The translations under genes and the position numbers were made by a program. A model generated the notes under the pieces. The model saw only the letters and a list, made by a program, of their open reading frames with translations, did no database searches and had not been told where the DNA came from. Below, in pieces: positions 20,155 through 27,743 of a stretch of DNA of 64,000 nt. Each line of letters begins with the position of its first letter. Position 1 is the first letter of the stretch. The DNA comes from a bacterium (GTDB lineage: Bacteria > UBA10199 > JAIBAG01): the NCBI GenBank assembly GCA_019695305.1, contig JAIBAG010000010.1:26566-90565 (forward strand), given 5' to 3'.

Positions 20155-21513
20155 ATGAACCTTACTTTTTTGGGTGCCACCGGAACCGTTACCGGGTCCA
20201 GATATCTTATAAGTACAGGACGCAAAAATATTCTTGTCGATAGCGGTTTATTTCAAGGCTACAAACATTTGCGCCTGCGCAACTGGGATAAACCTCCTTT
20301 TAGTCCGCGCGATATTCATGCTCTTCTTTTAACCCATGCCCATATCGATCATTCGGGATACATTCCCGTTTTGGTTAAAAACGGCTTTAAGGGACCTATT
20401 TATTCCTCCATAGCAACACGCGATTTATGCAAAATTCTTTTGCCCGATTCGGGTTATTTACAGGAAGAAGAAGCTCACTACATTAACAAGCGCGGTTACT
20501 CCAAACACAAACCAGCTCTTGCACTTTACAACCGAGAAGACGCTGAAAAATGCCTGCATTTTTTTAAACCTGTTCCTGTAAATAAAAAAATCTCTCTTGG
20601 GGCCGATATGTCGTTTACTCTGAAGCCTGCAGGACATATTTTGGGCGCCAGCACCATCACGCTATCATCAAAAAATAAAACGATCGTTTTTTCTGGCGAT
20701 TTAGGCAGACCACACGATCCTGTTACCAAACCGCCACTTCCTATTCACAAAACCGATTATTTAGTCATTGAATCGACCTATGGAAACCGTGTCCATGTTA
20801 AAACAGATATTTTAAACGAGCTGGGGCAACTGTTAAACAAAACACTCTCTCAAGGCGGAACAGTTATTATTCCTGCTTTTGCGGTAGGACGTACTCAACT
20901 TATTTTGTACTATCTGGCGCTTCTTAAAAAACACGGGCTACTACAAAATGTCCCCATTTACCTCAATAGCCCCATGGCCACAAACGTAACCGAAATTTTT
21001 TGCAAACATCACCGCGAGCACCGCTTAACTCTAGAAGATTGCGAAAACATGTGTCGTCATGTCACCTTAATTAATAATCCGGAGCAATCCAAAGCCATCA
21101 ATTTTAAAACTGGCCCCATGATCATCATATCAGCCTCTGGAATGGCTACAGGGGGCCGAGTTGTTCACCACATTAAAGCCTTTGCTCCTAACCCTAAAAA
21201 TCTTTTACTCTTTACCGGCTTTCAGGCTGGAGGCACCCGCGGGGCCTTAATTGTAAATGGGGCCAAAACAGTAAAAATTCACGGTGAAGTTGTCGATATC
21301 AATGCCCAGGTGGCTAATTTGGATAGTTTATCGGCACATGCCGATAGCGATGACATTATCTCGTGGCTAAAAAATTTTAAAAAGCCCCCCATTAAAACAT
21401 TTATTACTCATGGCGAACCGGATGCTGCCGAGGCTTTGCGCCGGCGCATTTCCGACGAGCTAGGCTGGGAAGCCTGCGTGCCGCAATATGGAGACAAGGT
21501 AAAACTGGTATGA
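20155..21513 (+). CDS. Beta-CASP metallo-beta-lactamase RNase (YSH1/CPSF-like)
   Basis: A 452-residue metallo-hydrolase. The zinc site HAHIDH is at residues 61-66, and later motifs include VFSGDLGRP, the Walker-like VIIPAFAVGRTQ of the beta-CASP domain, IIISASGMATGGR and the C-terminal LSAHADSDDI with the last zinc ligands. This architecture (MBL, beta-CASP, RMMBL) defines RNA-specific endo/exoribonucleases. It lacks an N-terminal KH domain. It overlaps the following phosphorylase by 4 bp and starts 21 bp after the kinase gene. Confidence 0.92.
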   Translation: MNLTFLGATGTVTGSRYLISTGRKNILVDSGLFQGYKHLRLRNWDKPPFSPRDIHALLLTHAHIDHSGYIPVLVKNGFKGPIYSSIATRDLCKILLPDSGYLQEEEAHYINKRGYSKHKPALALYNREDAEKCLHFFKPVPVNKKISLGADMSFTLKPAGHILGASTITLSSKNKTIVFSGDLGRPHDPVTKPPLPIHKTDYLVIESTYGNRVHVKTDILNELGQLLNKTLSQGGTVIIPAFAVGRTQLILYYLALLKKHGLLQNVPIYLNSPMATNVTEIFCKHHREHRLTLEDCENMCRHVTLINNPEQSKAINFKTGPMIIISASGMATGGRVVHHIKAFAPNPKNLLLFTGFQAGGTRGALIVNGAKTVKIHGEVVDINAQVANLDSLSAHADSDDIISWLKNFKKPPIKTFITHGEPDAAEALRRRISDELGWEACVPQYGDKVKLV

Positions 21514-23012
21514 ACAATACAAACTGCCTGCATATTAAACGACTTGGAATCGATACTTATCAGGATTCGGTCGTCTATATTCGCGCGTCCTCCGGCGTTT
21601 GCAGGTCCGAAGGTTTTGAAGCACACACACAGGTAAAATTATCGGCCCAGGGCAAGAGTATTGTTGCTACCTTAAACGTGGTGCACGATCATCTCTTTCA
21701 GGAAGATGAAATTGGTTTTTCAGAGGCGGCCTTTAAACGGATGGGGCTTCCCGAAAACACTTTGGTGGCCATCAGTCATGCCGAACAAGCATCCTCCATG
21801 GCTTACGTACGCGGAAAAGTTTACGGCAACAAATTATCGTCACCCGCCATGCATGCCATTGTTGCCGATATTGTCGGCGGCAAATATACCGACATTCAAC
21901 TATCTTCATTTATTACAGCGTGCGCCACCGGCAATTTGGATATTGATGAAATTACACACTTAACCCGTGCCATGATTGATACAGGCGAAACCGTATCGTG
22001 GGAATCTCCCATCGTTGTCGATAAACACAGTGTGGGTGGGCTACCCGGCAATCGCATTACCCCAATTGTAGTTTCTCTTGTTACTTGCCATGGGCTAACC
22101 ATGCCTAAAACATCATCACGCGCCATCACCTCTCCTTCGGGCACGGCCGATACCATGGAAGTAATCACACCGATTAATTTAGACACCAAAAAAATGAAAC
22201 AGGTGGTGCACGATACCGGCGGCTGTTTTATTTGGGGAGGGCATGTGCGTTTTAGCCCGGCCGACGACATTTTAATTAGAGTAGAACGTGTTTTAGATCT
22301 GGATAGCGAAGGCCAGATGATTGCCTCAGTACTTTCTAAAAAGAAAGCAGCAGGTTCTACACATGTGGTTATCGATATGCCACTTGGCCCCACAGCCAAG
22401 GTGCGCGACATGCAAACCGCACGGCTTTTAGAACGTTTTTTTATCGATGTCGGCTTAAAAATAGGACTAACAGTAGAAGTGATTATTACCGATGGCGTAG
22501 AACCCGTAGGATACGGCATAGGGCCCGCCCTGGAAGCACACGATATTTTAGCCGTGCTCCAAAACCACAACAACGCCCCTGCCGATTTAACTGAAAAGTC
22601 TCTTGTCTTTGCCGGAAAAATTTTGGAAATGGCAAAAGTATGCCTTAAGGGTGAAGGTATTGAAGTATGCCGTAACACTTTAAAATCGGGAAAAGCTTTT
22701 CAAAAATTTATTAAAATCTGTAATGAGCAAGGGGGCTTTTGCCCACCCGCAATTGCGCCCATACAACATCCTGTTTTAGCCACTGCCAGCGGAACCCTTA
22801 CTGCATTTAATAACCGGAAACTGGCCATGATTGCCAAGCTTGCGGGTGCACCCAAAGCGCCTTTAGCGGGTGTTAAACTGCACAAAAAATTGGGAGATAT
22901 TGTAGAAAAAAACGATGTTTTGTATACACTCCATTCCGAAACTCCGGGAGAATTAGCGTATGTTCTTTCTTATATCCAAACTAATGAAAGTGTTGTCACC
23001 ATTACACCGTAA
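21510..23012 (+). CDS. Thymidine/AMP phosphorylase family protein (long form)
   Basis: A 500-residue pyrimidine phosphorylase-fold protein. The nucleoside phosphorylase core starts after an 80-residue N-terminal extension, as in the archaeal AMP phosphorylases and the bacterial long thymidine phosphorylases. Key motifs are KHSVGGLPGNRITP, TSSRAITSPSGTADTMEV and TDGVEPVGYGIGPALEA. It should convert a nucleoside or nucleotide and phosphate into base plus ribose 1-phosphate or ribose 1,5-bisphosphate. It lies in a tight cluster: 4-bp overlap with the RNase and a 6-bp gap to PRPP synthetase, suggesting RNA or nucleotide recycling. AMP versus thymidine specificity cannot be decided here. Confidence 0.9.
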   Translation: MNNTNCLHIKRLGIDTYQDSVVYIRASSGVCRSEGFEAHTQVKLSAQGKSIVATLNVVHDHLFQEDEIGFSEAAFKRMGLPENTLVAISHAEQASSMAYVRGKVYGNKLSSPAMHAIVADIVGGKYTDIQLSSFITACATGNLDIDEITHLTRAMIDTGETVSWESPIVVDKHSVGGLPGNRITPIVVSLVTCHGLTMPKTSSRAITSPSGTADTMEVITPINLDTKKMKQVVHDTGGCFIWGGHVRFSPADDILIRVERVLDLDSEGQMIASVLSKKKAAGSTHVVIDMPLGPTAKVRDMQTARLLERFFIDVGLKIGLTVEVIITDGVEPVGYGIGPALEAHDILAVLQNHNNAPADLTEKSLVFAGKILEMAKVCLKGEGIEVCRNTLKSGKAFQKFIKICNEQGGFCPPAIAPIQHPVLATASGTLTAFNNRKLAMIAKLAGAPKAPLAGVKLHKKLGDIVEKNDVLYTLHSETPGELAYVLSYIQTNESVVTITP

Positions 23013-23018
23013 AATTTT

Positions 23019-23873
23019 ATGATTTTATCTTATCCTCAAAATTATCCGCTCTCTCAAAATTTATCGCAGCTTACGGGCAATAACCTTGTGAACTGGAAAA
23101 TTCATACTTTTCCGGACGGGGAAAATCTGGTGACCCTACCAGATAACATTCCGGAAAAAATTTATCTTGTGTGCGATTTATCGCATCCCAATAGCAAAAT
23201 ACTCGATCTCCTTTTTTTAAGCGATGCTCTTAAACTAAACGGAGCCAGTCACATTACACTTGTAGCCCCCTATTTGCCCTACATGAGGCAAGATACTGTA
23301 TTTCATAAGGGCGAACTGGTTACATCCAAAGCTTTTGCAAAACTCATCTCAAGCTATTTTGACAAACTCATTACAATCGACGCTCATTTGCACCGCTTTA
23401 AAAAATTGGAAGAAATATATTCTATTCCCTGCATCAATCTGGAAGCAGCAACACTCATTGGAAAGTGGATTAAAAACAATGTAAAAAACCCGCTCATCGT
23501 GGGGCCCGACGCCGAAAGTTTGCAGTGGGTTGAAAAGGCCTCAAAAGAGGCACAAGCCCCCTTTGTGGTATGCGAAAAAAACCGTTTGGGTGATAACGAA
23601 GTAAAAATTACAATTAGCGGGCTTGATGCCTATAAAAATTTAAATCCCGTTTTAGTGGATGATATTATTTCATCGGCCCACACTTTAATTGAAGCATCAC
23701 GTGTGTTAAAAAATGCCGGTTTTAAAAAGGTGGGCGCCGTGGCTACTCATGCTTTATTTTCGGAAAATGCCTTTCAATTATGCATAAGTGAACAAATAAC
23801 ACCGCTTGTAACTGCCAATACTATTGCTCATTCTACTAATGAAGTAAATGTGGCCTCACTGATCCCCATATGA
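23019..23873 (+). CDS. prs: Ribose-phosphate pyrophosphokinase-like (PRPP synthetase)
   Basis: A 284-residue protein, shorter than housekeeping PRPP synthetases (about 315). It has the ATP/Mg motifs APYLPYMRQD and TIDAHLHR and the PRPP-binding loop VLVDDIISSAHTLIEA. It would make PRPP from ribose 5-phosphate and ATP, in the same unit as the phosphorylase and RNase. It is probably a second, specialised paralogue rather than the housekeeping gene. Its last 46 bp overlap the convergent truncated Crp-like gene. Confidence 0.9.
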   Translation: MILSYPQNYPLSQNLSQLTGNNLVNWKIHTFPDGENLVTLPDNIPEKIYLVCDLSHPNSKILDLLFLSDALKLNGASHITLVAPYLPYMRQDTVFHKGELVTSKAFAKLISSYFDKLITIDAHLHRFKKLEEIYSIPCINLEAATLIGKWIKNNVKNPLIVGPDAESLQWVEKASKEAQAPFVVCEKNRLGDNEVKITISGLDAYKNLNPVLVDDIISSAHTLIEASRVLKNAGFKKVGAVATHALFSENAFQLCISEQITPLVTANTIAHSTNEVNVASLIPI

Positions 23874-24196
23874 TTCAAAACAACCTTACGTGGAATAAAA
23901 ATAGCTTCAACCTTATCTATAGCTTCTGCCGTAACACAATATAACGAACCATCTATTACATGCTCAAACCCCAACCAAACGGGCGCATCCATCATTTTTT
24001 GCTTTCTTCTTGGCGCTTTTTTTAATAAGACTTTCCCCGATAAAATAAAAAATGCACCGTTAGGCTCATGGCCCTCGTAAAATAAAATCTGGCCAGCGCG
24101 GAATGTTAACTTTAATCCGTTCTTAACCATTTTTTCCATGGTCGATGCTGAAGCCGCCGTGTTATAGGGGTTTATAGAACAATACGGGCAAAACAC
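23828..24196 (-). CDS. Cyclic-nucleotide-binding-fold protein lacking HTH (truncated Crp/Fnr-like)
   Basis: A 122-residue single cNMP-binding domain. The beta-roll motifs RAGQILFYEGHEPNGAFFILSG are evident (cited as short parts GQILFYEG and GAFFILSG). The protein stops after the effector domain at FTSLVE, with no DNA-binding helix-turn-helix. It begins MFCPYC, a Cys-x2-Cys pair recalling Fe-S sensing regulators. The GTG at 24196 is preferred because GGAGG lies just upstream; a TTG at 24223 has no such site. It diverges from a full-length Crp/Fnr homologue and may be a paralogue that lost its HTH. It could modulate that regulator by heterodimerisation (inference). Confidence 0.75.
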   Translation of the reverse strand: MFCPYCSINPYNTAASASTMEKMVKNGLKLTFRAGQILFYEGHEPNGAFFILSGKVLLKKAPRRKQKMMDAPVWLGFEHVIDGSLYCVTAEAIDKVEAIFIPRKVVLNHMGISEATFTSLVE

Positions 24197-24264
24197 TTTA
24201 CCTCCATTGTATTTTTTATACAAAGGAGTAGGCCGTTTAAAAATGATCTGTATCAGTATTTTTT

Positions 24265-24969
24265 ATGAAAACAAACACCCTTTGCCAAAACTGTAACACC
24301 CGCGAAAAGAGTATTTTTTGTGATTTATCGCATGAACATTTAAAAGAAATGGACAGCGTTAAAACCACCAATACCTACAAAGCGCATCAGGCTATTTTTT
24401 ATGAGGGCAACCGTCCTTACGGGCTCTATTGTGTATCCAGTGGCAAGGTAAAACTTTATAAAATGGATGCTGACGGCAATCAAAAGATTGTGCGCATTGC
24501 AGGCCCTGGCGATATTTTGGGTTACCGCTGTTTATTATCGGATGAACCCTACACCGCTACAGCCGAAACTATTGAAGAAGCTAAAATCTGTTTTGTAGAT
24601 AAAACGACCTTTACCGATATTATTGAAGCCGACCCCAAAACAACCCATAATCTTTTAAAAACTCTCTCCATCGAACTGCGTCAGGCTGAGCAAGAAAGCT
24701 TTAATGTAGTACATAAGAGTGTGCGAGAACGCGTTGCAGAACTTTTACTTATTTTTAACAAACGTTTTGGCCAAAAAGTAAAAGATGGTTTTCTACTCGA
24801 CATTTCATTATCGCGCCAGGAATTAGCCGATTGTGTGGGTACCACTCAAGAATCTGTGATCCGTACCTTAAGCGACTTTAAAAAAGAAGAACTGATAAGC
24901 GAAAGTGGCAAACAAATTATCATTACCGATGTAGAAAATTTAATCGACGCAGCCAACCTTCCCGAATAA
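24265..24969 (+). CDS. Crp/Fnr family transcriptional regulator
   Basis: A 234-residue regulator. The N-terminus has three cysteines at residues 7, 10 and 19 (CQNCNTREKSIFC), with further cysteines at 56 and 89, which could ligate an Fe-S cluster as in Fnr. The effector beta-roll spans about 35-125 and the C-terminal winged HTH has LSRQELADCVGTTQESVIRTL. It is likely a redox or oxygen/nitrosative regulator, but direct cNMP binding is not excluded. It is followed by greB after 4 bp. Confidence 0.9.
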   Translation: MKTNTLCQNCNTREKSIFCDLSHEHLKEMDSVKTTNTYKAHQAIFYEGNRPYGLYCVSSGKVKLYKMDADGNQKIVRIAGPGDILGYRCLLSDEPYTATAETIEEAKICFVDKTTFTDIIEADPKTTHNLLKTLSIELRQAEQESFNVVHKSVRERVAELLLIFNKRFGQKVKDGFLLDISLSRQELADCVGTTQESVIRTLSDFKKEELISESGKQIIITDVENLIDAANLPE

Positions 24970-24973
24970 TTTT

Positions 24974-25531
24974 ATGTCGAAAGCTTTTACCAAAGAAGAC
25001 GACAAGCAAGATGATGATAGCGGCGACATCAATGCGCCTCCTATCCCTAAAGGCTCAAAGAATTACATCACACCTCAAGGTTTTAAAAAATTAAAGGATG
25101 AATTGCACGACCTCTTAACAGTGAAGCGCCCCGAATTAACGGCCATCATAAACTGGGCCGCTAGTAATGGCGATAGAAGTGAAAATGCCGATTATATTTA
25201 CGGCAAAAGACGCTTAAGAGAAGTGGATAAAAGAATTCGTTTTTTGGAAAAACGGATTGAAGCGGCGGAAGTGACAGATCCCACACAGAATAAATCAACC
25301 AAAGTATTTTTTGGAGCCACCGTGACAATTGAAGACGAAAACGGTGAACAAAAAACTTATTCCATTGTAGGTATTGACGAAACGGATTTTAAAAAAAACA
25401 GGATCAGCTGGATATCCCCCATGGCCACTTCCCTATTAACCAGGGAAGTGGGCCATTTAGTGAGTGTTAAAACTCCGGGAGGAATAAAAGAGTACGAAAT
25501 TATCTCGATAACCTACCTACCCCTTGATTGA
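24974..25531 (+). CDS. greB: Transcription elongation factor GreB
   Basis: A 185-residue Gre factor. The N-terminal coiled coil carries the invariant NGDRSENADYIYGKRRLRE, whose wording is GreB-like (YGKRRLREVDKRIRFL). The C-terminal FKBP-like domain includes GATVTIEDENGEQ and VGIDETD. A charged 30-residue N-terminal extension rich in Asp/Lys (KEDDKQDDDSGD) precedes it. The protein rescues backtracked RNA polymerase by stimulating transcript cleavage. Coupled to the upstream Crp/Fnr gene (4 bp). Its 3' end overlaps the convergent surface-protein gene by 15 bp. Confidence 0.95.
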   Translation: MSKAFTKEDDKQDDDSGDINAPPIPKGSKNYITPQGFKKLKDELHDLLTVKRPELTAIINWAASNGDRSENADYIYGKRRLREVDKRIRFLEKRIEAAEVTDPTQNKSTKVFFGATVTIEDENGEQKTYSIVGIDETDFKKNRISWISPMATSLLTREVGHLVSVKTPGGIKEYEIISITYLPLD

Positions 25532-27513
25532 TTTCCTTGCTGCCACCAGAATTCCGGCCAAAACAAACACCATCATCAGTGATGACATCAAATTCGTTTG
25601 GGACGCATTTAAGCTGCAACCACCTCCACCACTACCAGCATTACCGATGGTCCCCGAATCAGCCTCTAAAGTGCAAGTACTGCTGCAATCATCACCGTCG
25701 GTGGTATTACCATCATCACATTCCTCGCTATCGGCTTTGGTACCATCACCACAAACAACGGCAGGGGCTACTTCTTCAATACACAACGCACTACAACCAT
25801 CACCATCGCTAGTATTACCATCATCACATTCCTCGCTATCGGCTTTGGTACCATCACCACAAACAGCGGCAGGGGCTACTTCTTCAATACACAACGCACT
25901 ACAACCATCACCATTGGTAGCATTGCTATCATCACATTCTTCGGTGCCGGCAAGCACACCATCTCCGCAAATAGGTTCATCCACTGCGCACACGCTACTA
26001 CAACCATCGTTATTGATGAGATTACCATCATCACAAACTTCGGTGCTGGATTGATCGATCACACCGTTGCCGCAAACAGGAAAGTTTAAAAGCTGGCCGA
26101 AGATTTCAAACTCGTTATTAGCAAGAGGAGCTACATCATCATCACCACGCCAAACCGTCACGTACGTATTATTTTCCGGTAAATATCCAGCTACAGGCCA
26201 ATTCCCCATATACAATGCAGAACCATACCCACCCATATCCGATACGGCAAAGTTGTTATCAATTTTGGTTCCGTTGGCCGCCATTCTTTGGGCAAATATT
26301 TCTATTTCGTCTGCTGTCGTGCTATAGGGCGCTTGCCGTGTAGCTCCATACCAAACCACCAGATATTCATTGGCAATAGAATTATAAACAATCGAGGGAT
26401 GATGTGCCGAAGCATCGGTGTTGTCATCCCTACCACTGTTACTGATTCTCACATCATCCATCATGGTTCTATTTCCATTCACATCCAAGATTTGTCCAAA
26501 GACTTCAAGTTTACCATTTCCAACATCGTCATCTTCTCCGTACCAAACTACAAAAAATTGTTGATTGACGGGATTAAAAGCAACAACCGGGTATTTCGCA
26601 CCATAAGCTCGATTATTACCCGGACCCATTTGGCTAATTTGAAAATCGTTATTGCCGGTTTGCACACCGCTTGCCGTTAAAAACTGACCATAGGCTTGAT
26701 AGTCGATTTGATTAGCTGGAATGCCGTCGGCATGAGCCGCATCATCCGCCCAAACAACCAGGTACCGATTATTAATGGAATCATATTCAATAGAAGGACC
26801 AAAAGCGTTATTCCCACGGACATTACTAATCTGAAAATCATTATCGCCAATTTCTCCAGCTACGGCATTTAAACGCTGAGCAAAAATATGTGTTTGAGCA
26901 TTTGCCGTCAGTCTTGCTGTCCACACAACCAAAAATTCATTTTCGACAGAATTATAAGCTACAGATATCGTCGACTCATATAATTCAACATTTCGCCCCA
27001 CTTCTTTCATGCTACTTATTTTTAAACGTGACCCTACCAAAGAACCGTCAATTCCAACAAGTTGGGCATAAACCTCGAATTCTTCATCAACTAAAGAGCC
27101 TGTGTTATCATCCGAAACCCACACCACCAAAAATTGCTTGGTAGTGGTATTATAGGATACGGCCACTGCCTCTGGTCTGTAAGGTGAAGAAGCATTGGGC
27201 CCCATGCTGCTGATACGAAAATCGCTCACTACTGTGGCCCCGGTACCATCCAAAATATGTCCAAACACTTCATGTTCGTCATTGATACCAGTACCTTCCC
27301 CCACCCATGCAACCAAACATTTCGTTTCATAAGGTGCACATACAACCTCAGGCTGCGGAGTTGAAACAGTTAAATTTATATTTCCTTCCCCCCCCCCATC
27401 TGGCTAATCCTAAAATCATTAGCCCCAATCTCACCCGCAACGGCTTGGGTTAAAAAGATAAGATTCATTAAAACCGACAAAAAAACCGATAAAAACTGAA
27501 TTCCCTTTTTCAT
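25517..27513 (-). CDS. Secreted beta-propeller protein with DUF4215 repeats and GGCS C-terminal anchor, frameshifted at a G10 tract
   Basis: The gene begins at ATG 27513 (Shine-Dalgarno GGAG) with a signal peptide (FLSVFLSVLMNLIFLTQAVA), but the frame hits a stop just after a run of ten G at 27388-27397. The remaining 599 residues are open in the neighbouring frame from 27316 to 25517. One extra G, or two fewer, would join them. The joined frame has about seven units beginning ISxMG and containing LVVW, suggesting a seven-bladed propeller, then four DUF4215 units (such as CGDGTKADSEECDDGN). It ends SGGGGCSLN, a membrane helix and a basic tail. It is a surface protein that is either phase-variable or miscalled in the run. 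It diverges from the 27744 beta-helix gene. Confidence 0.8.
25690..25930 (-). repeat. 108-bp near-identical tandem DNA repeats coding DUF4215 units
   Basis: The stretch TTCCTCGCTATCGGCTTTGG recurs exactly 108 bp apart (25721 and 25829), matching a 36-residue DUF4215 unit. The two copies differ at only a few bases, implying recent duplication or gene conversion. Confidence 0.85.
27388..27397 (-). repeat. Homopolymer G10 tract (C10 on the + strand) inside a surface-protein gene
   Basis: Ten consecutive C on the + strand. It lies about 39 codons after the start ATG of the beta-propeller gene; the current length puts the downstream 599 codons out of frame. Confidence 0.9.
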
Positions 27514-27630
27514 AAAATCACTCCAATTATTAATAGTTCCTTTAAAAACGCCCGAGATTACTCTCAAGTGCACTATGTTAATTATCGCAAATTTATGAAG
27601 TAAGGTTGTTTAGAAAAATATACGAATGTG

Positions 27631-27663
27631 CAAAAACTGATAACAAACTGTCATCAGTTTTTG
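27631..27663. promoter_or_regulatory. Dyad operator candidate, site A
   Basis: Outer arms CAAAAACTGAT (27631-27641) and ATCAGTTTTTG (27653-27663) are perfect inverted repeats; the inner part is GATAACA, three bases, TGTCATC. It is centred 97 bp before the ATG of the 27744 beta-helix gene and 134 bp before the divergent 27513 start. A CGATAAT sequence (27696-27702), possibly a -10 box, lies between it and the + strand gene. Confidence 0.55.
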
Positions 27664-27743
27664 GCGGTAAATCAGCAACTTTTCCTTAAACATAACGATA
27701 ATGACACAGTTTTTTATTCAAAGTTTTATCAGGAGCAGTCTGC

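Noticed and set aside
21896..22678. 260-codon antisense frame in the phosphorylase gene
   Set aside because: Lies wholly inside a well-supported gene; shadow frame.
27680..27710. CGATAAT near site A read as a sigma-28 promoter
   Set aside because: The upstream TAAA box is at the wrong distance for the known GCCGATAA spacing.
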